A stretch of 64,000 nt of DNA from Plectosphaerella cucumerina (Eukaryota; Ascomycota; Sordariomycetes; Glomerellales; Plectosphaerellaceae): assembly GCA_020746995.1 (NCBI GenBank), contig JAGPXD010000001.1, positions 7,502,001 through 7,566,000 of the forward strand. The letters run 5' to 3'. This document shows, piece by piece, positions 12,401-21,690 of this stretch (the first letter of the stretch is position 1; every line of letters begins with the position of its first letter). The notes under the pieces were generated by a model, which was not told the origin of the DNA, did not search any database, and saw nothing but the letters and a program-made list of their open reading frames with translations. The translations under genes were made by a program, and so were the position numbers.

Positions 12401-13287
12401 ATGAAGCTGCTCTTGAAGTCAGGAGCGGACATCAACGCGCGGAACGACAAGTACGGGAACGCCCTCCAGGCCGCCGTATCCGAAGGCCATGTTGAGATTG
12501 TGAAGCTGCTCTTGGAAAAGGGGGCGGATCTCAACGCGCAGGTCGACGAGGACGGCAATGCTCTGCAGGCCGCCTCATACGAAGGCGACGCCGAGATTGT
12601 CAAGCTTCTCCTGAAGAAAGGGGCAGACATCAACGCGCAGGGCGGCGGCTACGGCAACGCTCTGCAGGCCGCCTCAACTGAAGGCCATGCCGAGGTTTTG
12701 AAGCTGCTCTTGGAGACGGGGGCGTATGTCAACGCGCTGGGCGGCAGGTACGGCAACGCTCTGCAAGCCTCCTTATCCAGAGGCCACATCGATATTTCGA
12801 ATATGCTCTTGGAGAATGGGGCGAACGTCAATGCGCAGGGCGGCCAGACGGTCACACACTACTTTCATGGGCTGCCGGGAACGGATCTGAGTCAGCCATC
12901 AGCCTTCTGCTCAGCATAGGCAACGCTGATGTCAACGCGGGGGAGCATCCGGCCACACAGCGCTTTCCTGGGCTGCTCAAAACGGACATGAAGCGACTGT
13001 GAAGCTCCTTTTCAACACATCGATGCTGACAAGGCGGATACAAATGGCCGGACGCCTCTTCTCTGGGCCACTGAGAGGGGCCACTTTGTGGTGGTTAAGA
13101 TGCTTGTCGGGCGAGGAGTCGTCAATATCTCCGTGGAGACGGTCTCACGGCAATGCAGCTTGCAGCACTGAACTACCATGAAGAAGTGGAAGCGCTCCTT
13201 CTTGCGAGCCATGCGCCCACTGTGGACGGCTTTTACGGTTTACAGGCCTTATTCATGGAAGCCATGGCATTTCCAGGTCCGTCTTGA
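9416..13287 (+). pseudogene. Pfs-NACHT-ankyrin NLR with frameshifts and in-frame stops
   Basis: The Pfs domain starts at 9416 (YTVGWVYALPLEMAASRG, then GIGGGAPSSGHDIRLGDIVVS). One missing base in the A run at 9959-9963 shifts the frame; the rest of the domain (CLVIRGICDYADSHKNK) continues in the next frame to 10393. A 64-nt intron (10394-10457) follows. The NACHT part has ADPGCGKS (Walker A) and VFDALDEC (Walker B). Ankyrin repeats of 33 residues (GHVEIVKLLLENGANVNAQG type) run from about 12040 and, after further frame changes, to a TGA at 13285-13287. In-frame stops lie at 10478 (TAG) and 11891 (TAA); CAG and CAA are the likely ancestral codons, giving RIP-like C-to-T changes in CpA. Such proteins are non-self recognition NLRs. 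The 3' 405 bp are copied at 37012. It is either a real pseudogene or a gene with assembly indels; the two stops favour a pseudogene. Confidence 0.82.
10394..10457 (+). other. Intron between Pfs and NACHT parts
   Basis: GTGAGT donor at 10394 and TAG acceptor at 10455-10457. Splicing joins the split codon G|AC and continues the frame into the conserved linker that leads to the NACHT domain. This splice junction supports the gene model despite the later stop. Confidence 0.7.
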
Positions 13288-14135
13288 ACGCGTGGCCTGG
13301 CGCTCTTTGATGCAGTGAACATCTTCTTTTGCGGAAGGCTACCCCCGTCTTCGATAACCTCTCGAACGCTGCAAGTAGATTCCCATGATCATCCTGAAAG
13401 CTGCAGCAGTTTGCAAGCCGGGCCCGCCACACCAAAAGTAAAGGTTTGATGAAGCGGAGCTACAGTACGCACGAGGTGGCTAGGTCATCCGCGATCCAAC
13501 CTGCGGCTGTCGTTGTCTCGGTGAAGCCCATCGCCTGATGACTGTTGTCAACGAGGATACTCCAGGCTATGCGTATGCTGGCCGATGAGGTTGGATGGTG
13601 TGGTGACTGTACGTGTCGAGGCGGGAGGTCGTGGGCAGTTCACCCCGGTTTCCGGACTTCACTAGTCTCTGGAAGCAACGGTCATCAACCCATCACTAGT
13701 TGCATACCCTTAGAATTGCAAGGTGCCCCCCGTCTTGGTTGTGTAGTGTACCTCACGACTGCGTGTCCCACATTGGCTAGCACTGTGTCATCACCCGCAC
13801 CTCTTTGTCTGAAAAGTGTCAAGGAGTGTGGGAACCGGACACCGATTTCGAATCCGGCTGTACAAGACAGCGCACGATAAAGTCTAGAAATGGGTTTGCG
13901 GGGGAGGGGCGGCAGTGCCTGGACTAGTCGGTGATACTATCGGAGGTAACGACTGGCTGGCGCTGGGTCAAGAAAGGCTAGAACCTGGCAGCGATAGCGT
14001 GCACCAGACCCTGGACAACGTTGGGAAAGACTGGAACACGGACGAGGGGCTCATCTGGGTTTCCAGGACAGGGAGACAATGAGCGGCGATCACTTACAAT
14101 GCGCGTCAAAGTACTGGCCCTTGGAGTACTGGTAG
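12883..14135 (+). repeat. 1253-bp exact duplicate of 37012-38264
   Basis: From ggatctgagtcagcc to ctggagtactggtag-like ends, the sequence matches 37012-38264 at a constant offset of 24129 with no difference that I can see; all open frames in it are identical in both places. It begins inside the ankyrin region of the NLR and runs about 850 bp past its stop. Flanking sequence is unrelated on both sides. No target-site duplication or terminal inverted repeat is visible, so it does not look like a transposon copy. Confidence 0.9.
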
Positions 14136-14759
14136 CGTGCAATGGACTTTTTCTTTCTGTTCCTTAACAAGAGCTCCATGTCGGTACGGACTGGACAACA
14201 TTGGATTCGTAAGTACTTGTTCCCTCCCCCGAGCACACGGTGTCCTAGGCATCGGACTTGGTTGGCTGGATGGGGCAGTTCTGACTATCTCGATGAGCGA
14301 TTTTTGGAGATGCGAGTCATGCCGAGCCAAGAGCAACAAGGGATCAACCTTACACAACAGTCGAGGCGGACCCACCGGCGCTATTTTAGGCCTAGAAATG
14401 TTCGATTGCGGGGGCAGCGCCATCGCCTACTGTGAGCGTCAAGGTTGGCGGGTGAATTTTGCAGATTATGTGGGGTGCGCAACAACGCGTCGAAATAACA
14501 GCTGTGGGGAACGGAGCTGTTGCATGTTTGCTTGATGGGTTACGGAGCATGTTTGTTAAAGAGTGAAGGAACAGTTGGGCTAACTTCGGATCACTGTAGA
14601 CTTCGGGTGGTCTGGTGGAAGACCAGGCAAGCAAGAAGAGGGATTCCGTCTATATAAGGTTGCACTTTCCCTTTGTTTCTCCTCTCCGACAGCCATCGAT
14701 TCGAACACCTTGGAGAGGAAGAATTGCGGCGCATACACAGACACTCCTGCCAAGCCCAC
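13288..14759. other. Gene-free stretch downstream of the ankyrin NLR
   Basis: No gene is supported. The first 850 bp belong to the exact duplicate, and 13860-14135 also resembles 24540-24810 at lower identity. A TATATAAG box at 14651-14658 lies within ccgtctatataagg, a 14-mer shared with the solo LTR (15040-15053), and may mark an old LTR fragment or a promoter with no obvious gene. Confidence 0.5.
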
Positions 14760-15293
14760 TGTAACGCCCGAGTAGGCCGCATGTCACCCGGCCAGGATCC
14801 CGCGATGAGCGCACCTTAGGTAATCAGGCACACGGACCAGGTTGGGACGTGGGATCACGGACGCCAAGGAAGTGAGCCAAGTCGAAGACTCCACCCAATG
14901 TTCGTCGCGAACAGCTCCGCCTGTTCGTCGAACATGGGAGGGCTGTCGCCGGACAACATGGATCACGGTCGTCGCCAGGGTGAGCCACCAGTTGGATCAC
15001 CCGGCTCACGACGTGAGCCAGCGTGATCCCCAGGGACCTCCGTCTATATAAGGGCCTACCTCATGGTACAGAGTTCTACTTAGAGTCACGACAGTGATCA
15101 ATTTCAGTCTTCATTGGAAACCTCCTTGGCCTACAGTGAAGAAGCGCAACGCTTTACGACGTCACGACAAGTACGACGACGATTGACGACTGCGACACAT
15201 TGCTCTAGTTGCCCAGCACGCACTGCTAGCATACACCACCGCCTCTCCAGACTACACATCTTTGGAAGATTGTACCTGGGTCGTAACACCCAC
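14755..15293 (+). mobile_element. Solo LTR (529 bp) of an LTR retrotransposon with 5-bp target-site duplication
   Basis: The element spans 14760-15288: it begins TGTAACG and ends CGTAACA, so it has TG...CA ends and near-perfect short inverted termini. It is flanked on both sides by CCCAC (14755-14759 and 15289-15293), a 5-bp target-site duplication. A TATATAAG box at 15045-15052 lies about 285 bp in, as expected for the U3 promoter, with the R/U5-like part after it. No gag-pol frames are adjacent, so the internal region was lost, most likely by LTR-LTR recombination. The family (Ty1-copia or Ty3-gypsy) cannot be told from the LTR alone. Orientation follows the TATA box. Confidence 0.88.
15045..15052 (+). 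promoter_or_regulatory. TATA box inside the solo LTR
   Basis: TATATAAG in a ccgtctatataagg context, inside the LTR and upstream of its 3' third, at the place expected for the retrotransposon promoter. Confidence 0.6.
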
Positions 15294-15678
15294 CGGCTGC
15301 TTGCGTTAGTATAGGCCCTGTCCGCTAAGAATCCCACTTTCGAGGGCATCACACTCTATCTAGGCCGATAACCCGGACTCTAAGCCCGTGCGCAACAGCC
15401 ATGAATGATGGACTTCTGGCTAACTGAGGAGATGCCTACGCTGACGCCCACAGAGACCATCTCATCGATTTCAGACCCCACCGTCCAGGACCCGTCTCTT
15501 CACCGAGCTCGCACGTCAGCTATGCACGTTCCGGACTGTTTGGGACCGACCGTTCTCTTGGGGCTGCATTGTTTTCCTTGCCCTTGGCACCAACAGTGTC
15601 TCCAGGCCAGTTCGGGGCTTCATCAGAGGCAGGGCGCGAGACGCCCTGCATTTGACCGAAGTGGATATCTCCAACCAT
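15294..15678. other. Stretch without a supported gene
   Basis: Nothing convincing is seen between the solo LTR and the repeat-family gene at 15679. Reading frames here are short and lack recognisable motifs. Confidence 0.4.
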
Positions 15679-16378
15679 GGATCTGGGCCGCCCCAGCCTC
15701 ACCCTGGTCGCTGAGAGCACAGTATTCGAGTGCGACCTCGACTTTGGTAAGAATAACTCCAAGCGCCCATATCCACCGATTCTGAGCCGGTCTGACGAAC
15801 AATAGAATCCGGGCATAGGCAACTTTGAGCCAACGTATTGTCCGATGAACCCATGCCGAGATGTGGTCCGGAGCAGACTCGGACCCTCCGCCTTCGCTCA
15901 CGCCCCCGTCCCTACCCTCACGCAGGCGCGCTCGTGGCCTGGCGGGCTGAACCCAACAGCGGCAGTTTCTGTCTTTGTTTGTCCCGCTCCCATGCCGCAG
16001 ACGTTTTCCAGAACGCCGACTGAGCGTGTGCCTCTACAGGTCAGGTCGCAGAGCACAGCTGGGATTCTGCCCACCTGTCTGCAACATGGCGTCGTCATGC
16101 CCCACGAACCTGGACCTCACAGACCTATGACTGAACCAACCCCTCAGCCGTCTGCACGTGCCACGCCCTTGAAACGAACCTTGTCTTCAGCTGACGATGG
16201 TGCGGATCGGACGTCGGGCTCTGAAGCACAACCATGTCAAAGAAATTCGCGCCACCGTACAATGGAAACACAGAACATTTCCTCTGCGCCCAACCCAACT
16301 GCAGCACGCTCCGCTGGGTCTCAAACCTCTCCCATGGCAGTCGGACGCAGGAAGTACCGCACGCAGAACGGACGTTGA
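15679..16378 (+). CDS. Hypothetical protein of a two-copy dispersed family
   Basis: A plausible model has a short first exon (ATG at 15679, MDLGRPSLTLVAESTVFECD) ending near 15748, a GTAAGA donor at about 15750 and an acceptor CAATAG at about 15806, then a long exon to the TGA at 16376-16378. The second exon contains AFAHAPVP and, near the C-terminus, LKRTLSSADDGAD. Both motifs and the DNA around the acceptor recur on the minus strand at 45116-46080, in a protein with AFAHAPVPK and LKRTLSSAADGAD. The protein is rich in Pro, Ser, Thr and Arg and has no domain that I recognise. Conservation of an exon-intron border between two diverged copies supports a real gene or an element-borne ORF; the function is unknown. 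Confidence 0.4.
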
Positions 16379-16639
16379 GGCTCTTTGTCCGTGCGGCGTT
16401 CATTCCAGATAACGCCGTTGAGGGCAGGTAGCGTTGCAGTAAGGGATATGCAACCTATTTTCGACCTGGGCAGAATCTCACAAGAAGTCGTGATATAGCT
16501 CGCAATGTATTGAGAAATTGATTTGGCAATGGTTTTGCTCCGGATGGGTGACGGTCAGGCATCTAGTCGACGTCTAAATGCTGGCCTTGTGACGTACTCG
16601 CGACAGGTATCCATTCGCCCCCAGTGGTGCTGAACATTT

Positions 16640-16974
16640 CGATGGTCGATGGACTTTCGTTAGGTAGACTCGCAGAGTCCCAGTCATGCAGCGGCCGAAA
16701 TGATAGACGACATTACTAGCTGGAACGGGATAAATGACGTGAGGAGCCGGACGGGGCTTGGAAGTCAGCGCTTCTGTCCTGTGTGTCAAGCTGGATGCTG
16801 AAGGCCAGAGCGTCCACGTCAGAGGCCTGGACTGCCTCTTCCCCCTCGACATCATTGGAAGGCGATTGAGCAGACATGGTCTTCGATGCCTATGTCGAGA
16901 GGAGGCCGAAGGAGCGATGACCGGTCGTTTCGCCATCAGGGTAGCGAAACTGGCTCTCCCCTGTGGCCGATAAA
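16640..16974 (-). repeat. Copy B of the dispersed gene-fragment family (copies at 3227 and 44395)
   Basis: The minus strand matches about 3170-3510 of copy A, including the region around its ATG and the acidic leader, but with frame-destroying differences and no open frame. It ends abruptly at about 16974, exactly where an NLR-type esterase domain on the same strand is cut off. Confidence 0.75.
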
Positions 16975-17384
16975 GACGATCAGCCGGCTCGCCGTTGGGC
17001 CCTCCCGGAACTCGCGGACACTGCTTGCAAGCTCCTCTCCGCACAGCGATAGGCGTGTCTTGGGCGCGTCCTTGTGCCACTTTGAGTTGTACTTGTAGAG
17101 CAGGATGAGCGAGTGGGGCACGACGGCCGGGAGCATGTCGGGGTCCTGAAGCCATCTGGCGTGAAGGTCGGCCGGGGTTCTTCCACGGCCGCCCAGTTGA
17201 CATCCGAGCCGAGGCCGTGGACGGCGACGATGCCGGGGACGACAGCACATGATCTGGGCCGGGCTGGTGGAAACGTACTCGACGTTGGAGATCGCTCGAT
17301 GTTCGATGTTTGAGGGTCGGACAGGCGCAGATGGCTGATGGCTGGGGGAACGACTTGTTTCCTAACCTCTTCTAGGTCTGCCAT
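16975..17384 (-). pseudogene. Truncated N-terminal esterase (DUF676-like) domain of an NLR
   Basis: From ATG 17384 (minus) the frame reads MADLEEVRKQ and reaches VPGIVAVHGLGSDVNW, the first strand and oxyanion-type loop of the alpha/beta-hydrolase domain found at the N-terminus of many fungal NLRs. Near 17160 one frame change occurs and the fold continues as LILLYKYNSKWHKD, ELASSVREFREG and LIVFIGH. IGH should be followed by the nucleophile Ser and a Gly-Gly turn (GHSxGG), but the frame instead enters repeat copy B at about 16974. The catalytic Ser, Asp and His and any NACHT domain are therefore missing. I infer breakage by rearrangement at the repeat. Confidence 0.7.
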
Positions 17385-17880
17385 GGGCCCAGTTCGTGTG
17401 TGTCGCGAGGTTGCTTAGATGTCCAGCCCGATCTGGCGTGGCACCGATCGCTAGTCAGCCGTAGCCTGCCCATAATGCCGCGAATCCAATGCCCATTTGC
17501 GTTGCATCCCAGGCCGGAGTTAACTCGCGCTTCGGTGCACCTGCGCGAACCATTGGCGGCAGTTTGGATCACACAGCCCCTGTGTCATTAGTCGAGGGTG
17601 GGGGAATGGAGGCTGGTGGAGAGTGGCGCTCTGGGAAGCCAAATCACGATGACTCAGCCATGCTCCTCACGAGACTAAGCACGTGGCTGGTTCGGCTTTG
17701 CCACGAACCTGGCTTGGGTCCTCTGTTGTATGACTCCTCGGCGGCTAACCCGGCAGCACCAGCGATTGACCTCTTCAAGGCGAAATCACGGGCCGGACGC
17801 GGCCGGCGGTTCAGGGAAGTCGAAGGTGTCTTCTTCCGCATCCGAGTTCAACGTCGTCAGGTCAGGTCCGCTTACATAAC
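17385..17880. other. Upstream region of the esterase fragment; no gene seen
   Basis: The open frames here show no motif or splice structure. The region separates the minus-strand esterase fragment from the plus-strand helicase relic and probably held their promoters. Confidence 0.35.
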
Positions 17881-20800
17881 CGAACAATCTTTCCACCCCA
17901 CTTCCCCAGAGCTGCGATGAACGTCACGAACGCAGCAGTAGGCAGCCAGATACCATCTACGTCTTCCGACTTCCTCCATCGCACGACAACACTTCGTCCG
18001 CCGCCGCAGTACTATACCAGCATCCGCTCCAAAGCACCTCTTTGCTTTTTCCTCGGTCGGCACGTCAACCGTACTGCGGTAAATTTACATCACGCAGCAC
18101 AAGCGCCGCCGCGACGACGAGGGCGACGCGCCCACCAACCTCGTATGCCTCCATTGGTCCTGCGACGTGTTTCCTTGGCCTGGCCTGGCTGTCTCTGACC
18201 CACCCCAGAAATTGAGATGACGACCCTATGTCGAAGCGCCGTATGGGCGTCATCTTCATCTACCAACGCTGCAGCCCAAAGGGGCCGATCAACCGCACCT
18301 CCGAACCCAAGAGGCAGCAGCCGACACCAAGCCACGCCGCCCCGACACCCTCCTCCTCCGCGCCGTTAAACGATCCCAGAACCAACCCTCCACCGAAGCT
18401 CGGCTCCCAGCCCCGACACGTCCACATGTCCCGCGCCTCCATGGCCGCCACCGCCGCCTTGTCTCCAAGCACGCAACTCTCCGGCGCCGGTCCGCGGCTG
18501 TCTCGAAGGCTCCCGCTATGGCACCGCTGTCTTCGCGGAGCGCAACGTGCGCAGGCTCCGCGCCGACCTCGCCCGCGCCGCCGCCGCCACGACAACAACC
18601 CCCTATGCGCCCCCGACATTCTCGAGGCTCAAGCGCCGTGGCACCCAGCGCCCCACTACCCCGCAGCACCGACCAAGGCTGAGAAGGAGGCAGCTGACGT
18701 CGGCGATGAGAACGAGGCGCCATGCAGACCTGTCGATGCTTTGACACAGATATTTCATTGCCAGTTGCTTGTGGTCCGGCACCTAAAGGTCTCCGCGAAG
18801 CCCGGCGACATATATTAGGCACCTTCTCGAACTCGCTGACGAGGCTTTGGACGCACTGCCTGCGGCGAACGTCAGATACCTCGGCCCACTGCTGGGTGGC
18901 GGCGGCCATGGCTGGCTGCAAGGCCGCCACGGCCTCATCGCCGACCAGCCCTCTCATTCACTATTGTGCTTGCCGATGGGCCTCTGGTGGGCCCTGCGAG
19001 GCTCTGGGCATAATTTCGGGGTCATGAGCTCGGTCACGGCCAAAGTGTACGACATTGTCCATGCCGACTGGACAAACGAGACTCTTGTATTCAAAGGGGA
19101 TGTTGTTCAAGAGGTGTATGGGGCGATCAACACTCACCACATCCGCAACGGTTCGCAATCAGCATCAGCGAGCCCATCAACCCCAGTAGCCCACCAATCA
19201 TTGATTTCACCATTTGTCCGGCGATGAGGACACAGAGGAGCTCGAAGCGAACCCGGTCGAGCCAGCCGCCGACGAAGGCCCCGCCGCCGAGCTGCAGCAA
19301 ACAGACGAGGTGTCCCTCTTCGCCGAGTACAGCATTCAGGGCGACGCCAATCTCCAGGAGCAAATCTGCCGCTTCTTCGGATACACGAGCCACCTGATGA
19401 ACCATGACGACATGGTCAACGTCATGGGCACCAGCCACGCGCTGAGGCCGCAGCCGGTCTTCGACGGACAAGATGAGCGACTGGCTGAAGGACGGCGAGA
19501 AGACAACTGGTGCCATCGCCGCCCACGAGATGGGATGGGCAAGACAGCGCTCGCGGTCATGTGCATGGAGCACGTCCAAGCCGACCCCCATCTTCACACC
19601 CGGGACGCGGGCCAGCGGTGTCTGTTACCGGGGTCCTTTGGCGTCGAGTGCTTCTGCTCCGCAGACTCCCTGACCAAGCGCATCGCCCCCAGGGTCGTGC
19701 ATGCCTCAGCCTTGTCTTCCAGGTCCGCTCTCTTCGCAGGACGCGGCAAGGACATACTTTCAGGAGACGGTTATGTGCCGGGGGACGACAGCAGCCGGCT
19801 TATACCAACGCCCTTCATCCAGGTTCTCAAAAACGAGGCGATTGTCGACCCGGAGGCGTTGGGCAGCGTCCGGGCGCCGCGACCGCCTTCCAGGATGCCG
19901 ACCACACGGCGGCAAGTGTCCATATCCGAAATGGCAAGGAGTGGAAGAAGGTAAACATGGGCGGCGTTGTAAAGCCAGGGGAGCCCCCAGGAGTGCTCCA
20001 GGAGCTTGCGAAGCAGCGAAGGCGGCCCATATACCGGATCGCAACGCACCAGCGGCCTTCGGCGACCCGCTTTGCCTTCTTTCTTTTCATGGAGGCGATC
20101 CAGGCGGCCAACCACTCCGAGCTCGACCAGGCCATGTTCCGGTGGGACCACGAGTTCACGAGGCTGAACAAAAACGACAGGGAAGTCCCGCTCAGGCTCG
20201 TGCTGCAGAGCTCCCTCGTGGTCGTTGACGAGGCGCACATGTTCCGCTCCACCGAGTCGAGGACATTCGCGCTGTTTGACGCGCTGAGGACCAACGGGGG
20301 CGCGGACGCCGCCCTTTTCTTCGTCTTCCAGTCCGGCACCCCTTTCAGCGGGAGCATCGGATCCATGCAGTTCATGTGCAGTCCATGCTGTCCCTCTGTC
20401 TCCCCGGAGTGCCTGGGCGAGGCGACGCGAGGGCTGGCCGAGCTCTTTGACGAATTCTACGACCTTTAGGCTCGGAGGGGCAGCCGGCGCCGAGACACTG
20501 GCGCCGGTGGAACGAGACGGTCTTGTCGCCGTTCCGCGCGCTGTTCTCTCGCATCTTTTACCGCCGCTTCGTCACGGACATCTTCTTCAGCCGCCTGGCG
20601 GCACCCAACGCCCACGTGGCGGAAGACGTCGAAATCTGCTGCATACCCTCACCTGCACAGTACGCCAGGCTCGGCCCAGGCCGCGTTTAGGCAGGCGGTC
20701 GCCTCCACTCTGCGAAAGGGCGGCGAGGGGGCCACTGACGAAAACAGTCCGTCGCCCGGCTGCGGATGCTGATCGGCCAGAAAAGGGAGACTCTGGTCCG

Positions 20801-21690
20801 CCGCGACCTGCCTGCCCAGCCTCCTGTCTGTGCCCGGTCCCCTGAACTCGATCGAGTGGTCCAGCGACATGCTGCAGAGCGGCTAACCCAAGAGCCCTCG
20901 CCTCGTAGCGACGCAACCTTCTCGCCCCCCCGCTACGCGCCGCTGTCCGGCCCTCCGCGCCCCCGCCGCCACACCGACATCATCCCGGCCGAGTCGCCAC
21001 GTCCCGAAGAGCTGTACAATATCTGCGAGTGCGCCTTCCACGACCGGCAGGGCTGTTACGCCAAGAACATCTTCGTCACCAAGCGGCCAATCCACGAGCT
21101 ACTCATCCAGGTGGCGTTGGAGAAGCGGTTCCCCGGCGCGGACATCACCCCTAGCCTCATCCATGCCAGCCCCAGCCAGCGCGAACGCGAGGCCCACCGC
21201 GCCGGAGACCAGGGTTCTCGTCTCCACGTATGACCTCTGTGTCGTCGGGCTGGACAACGTCAAGGCGGCGAACGTCAAGGCGGCGAGGTACTGCGTCAAT
21301 TTCGGCCTGATGACGTCGTCCAAGGCGAGAAGCAGGCCATGGGCCGTGTCAGGCCGTATGGGGAACGCTTTCCGTGCACATCTTCCGGCTGCACTACAAG
21401 ACAGAGGGCATCGATGCGCTGACGCAAGACATGCGGGAGAAGGGCCACAGGCTGACGGCGGACGACCTCGAGGGCATGGTCAACAAGTCGATGCAGCCTC
21501 CGTCGTCGTCCGAGAAGTGGTACTTGCAGAGGGGGTATCCTGTGAGAGCTCGGGGGTTGCTACGCAGGTGTTGGGATCATTTTTGTTGTGTAGATCCCTC
21601 TGGCCGAGTAGCTCTGTATCACCACATGTCTACACATATTTTGCCTGCTGCGTTACCTGAACGATGCTGTCGGCTACTCGACTAGCGTCC
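17880..21690 (+). pseudogene. SNF2-family helicase-like gene, heavily frameshifted
   Basis: Plus-strand pieces in changing frames add up to a SNF2-type DNA-dependent ATPase. The 5' part (about 18105) reads KRRRDDEGDAPTNLVCLHW. Around 19214-19470 is ELQQTDEVSLFAEYSIQGD and ICRFFGYTSHLMNHDDM. Motif I is MSDWLKDGEKTTGAIAAHEMG then GMGKTALAVMCMEH (19473-19590); one base in AA (about 19470) and one in GGG (about 19540) would join these. Motif II is VVVDEAHMF (20219-20245), and motif III is SGTPFSGS. The C-terminal helicase lobe shows FSRIFYRRFVTDIFF (about 20550), RVLVSTYDLCVVGLDNVK (about 21210; motif V) and FRLHYKTEGIDALTQDM (about 21390). More than six frame changes and a TAG at 20467 separate them. 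SNF2 proteins remodel chromatin or act in repair; this type is common in fungal accessory regions. A 5' fragment is duplicated at 57800-58470. Confidence 0.75.

Noticed and set aside
13830..13860. tRNA-like T-loop word ttcgaatcc
   Set aside because: No matching acceptor, D or anticodon stem could be folded around it.
13545..13880. 111-codon ORF found identically at 13545 and 37674
   Set aside because: Identity reflects the exact duplication, not selection; no domain or start context.
12883..14135. Transposon as explanation of the 1253-bp duplicate
   Set aside because: No inverted or direct terminal repeats, no target-site duplication and no transposase frame.
16574..17248. Long minus-strand ORF of 224 codons
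   Set aside because: It runs across repeat copy B and the esterase fragment in a frame that matches neither, so it is an artefact of the junction.
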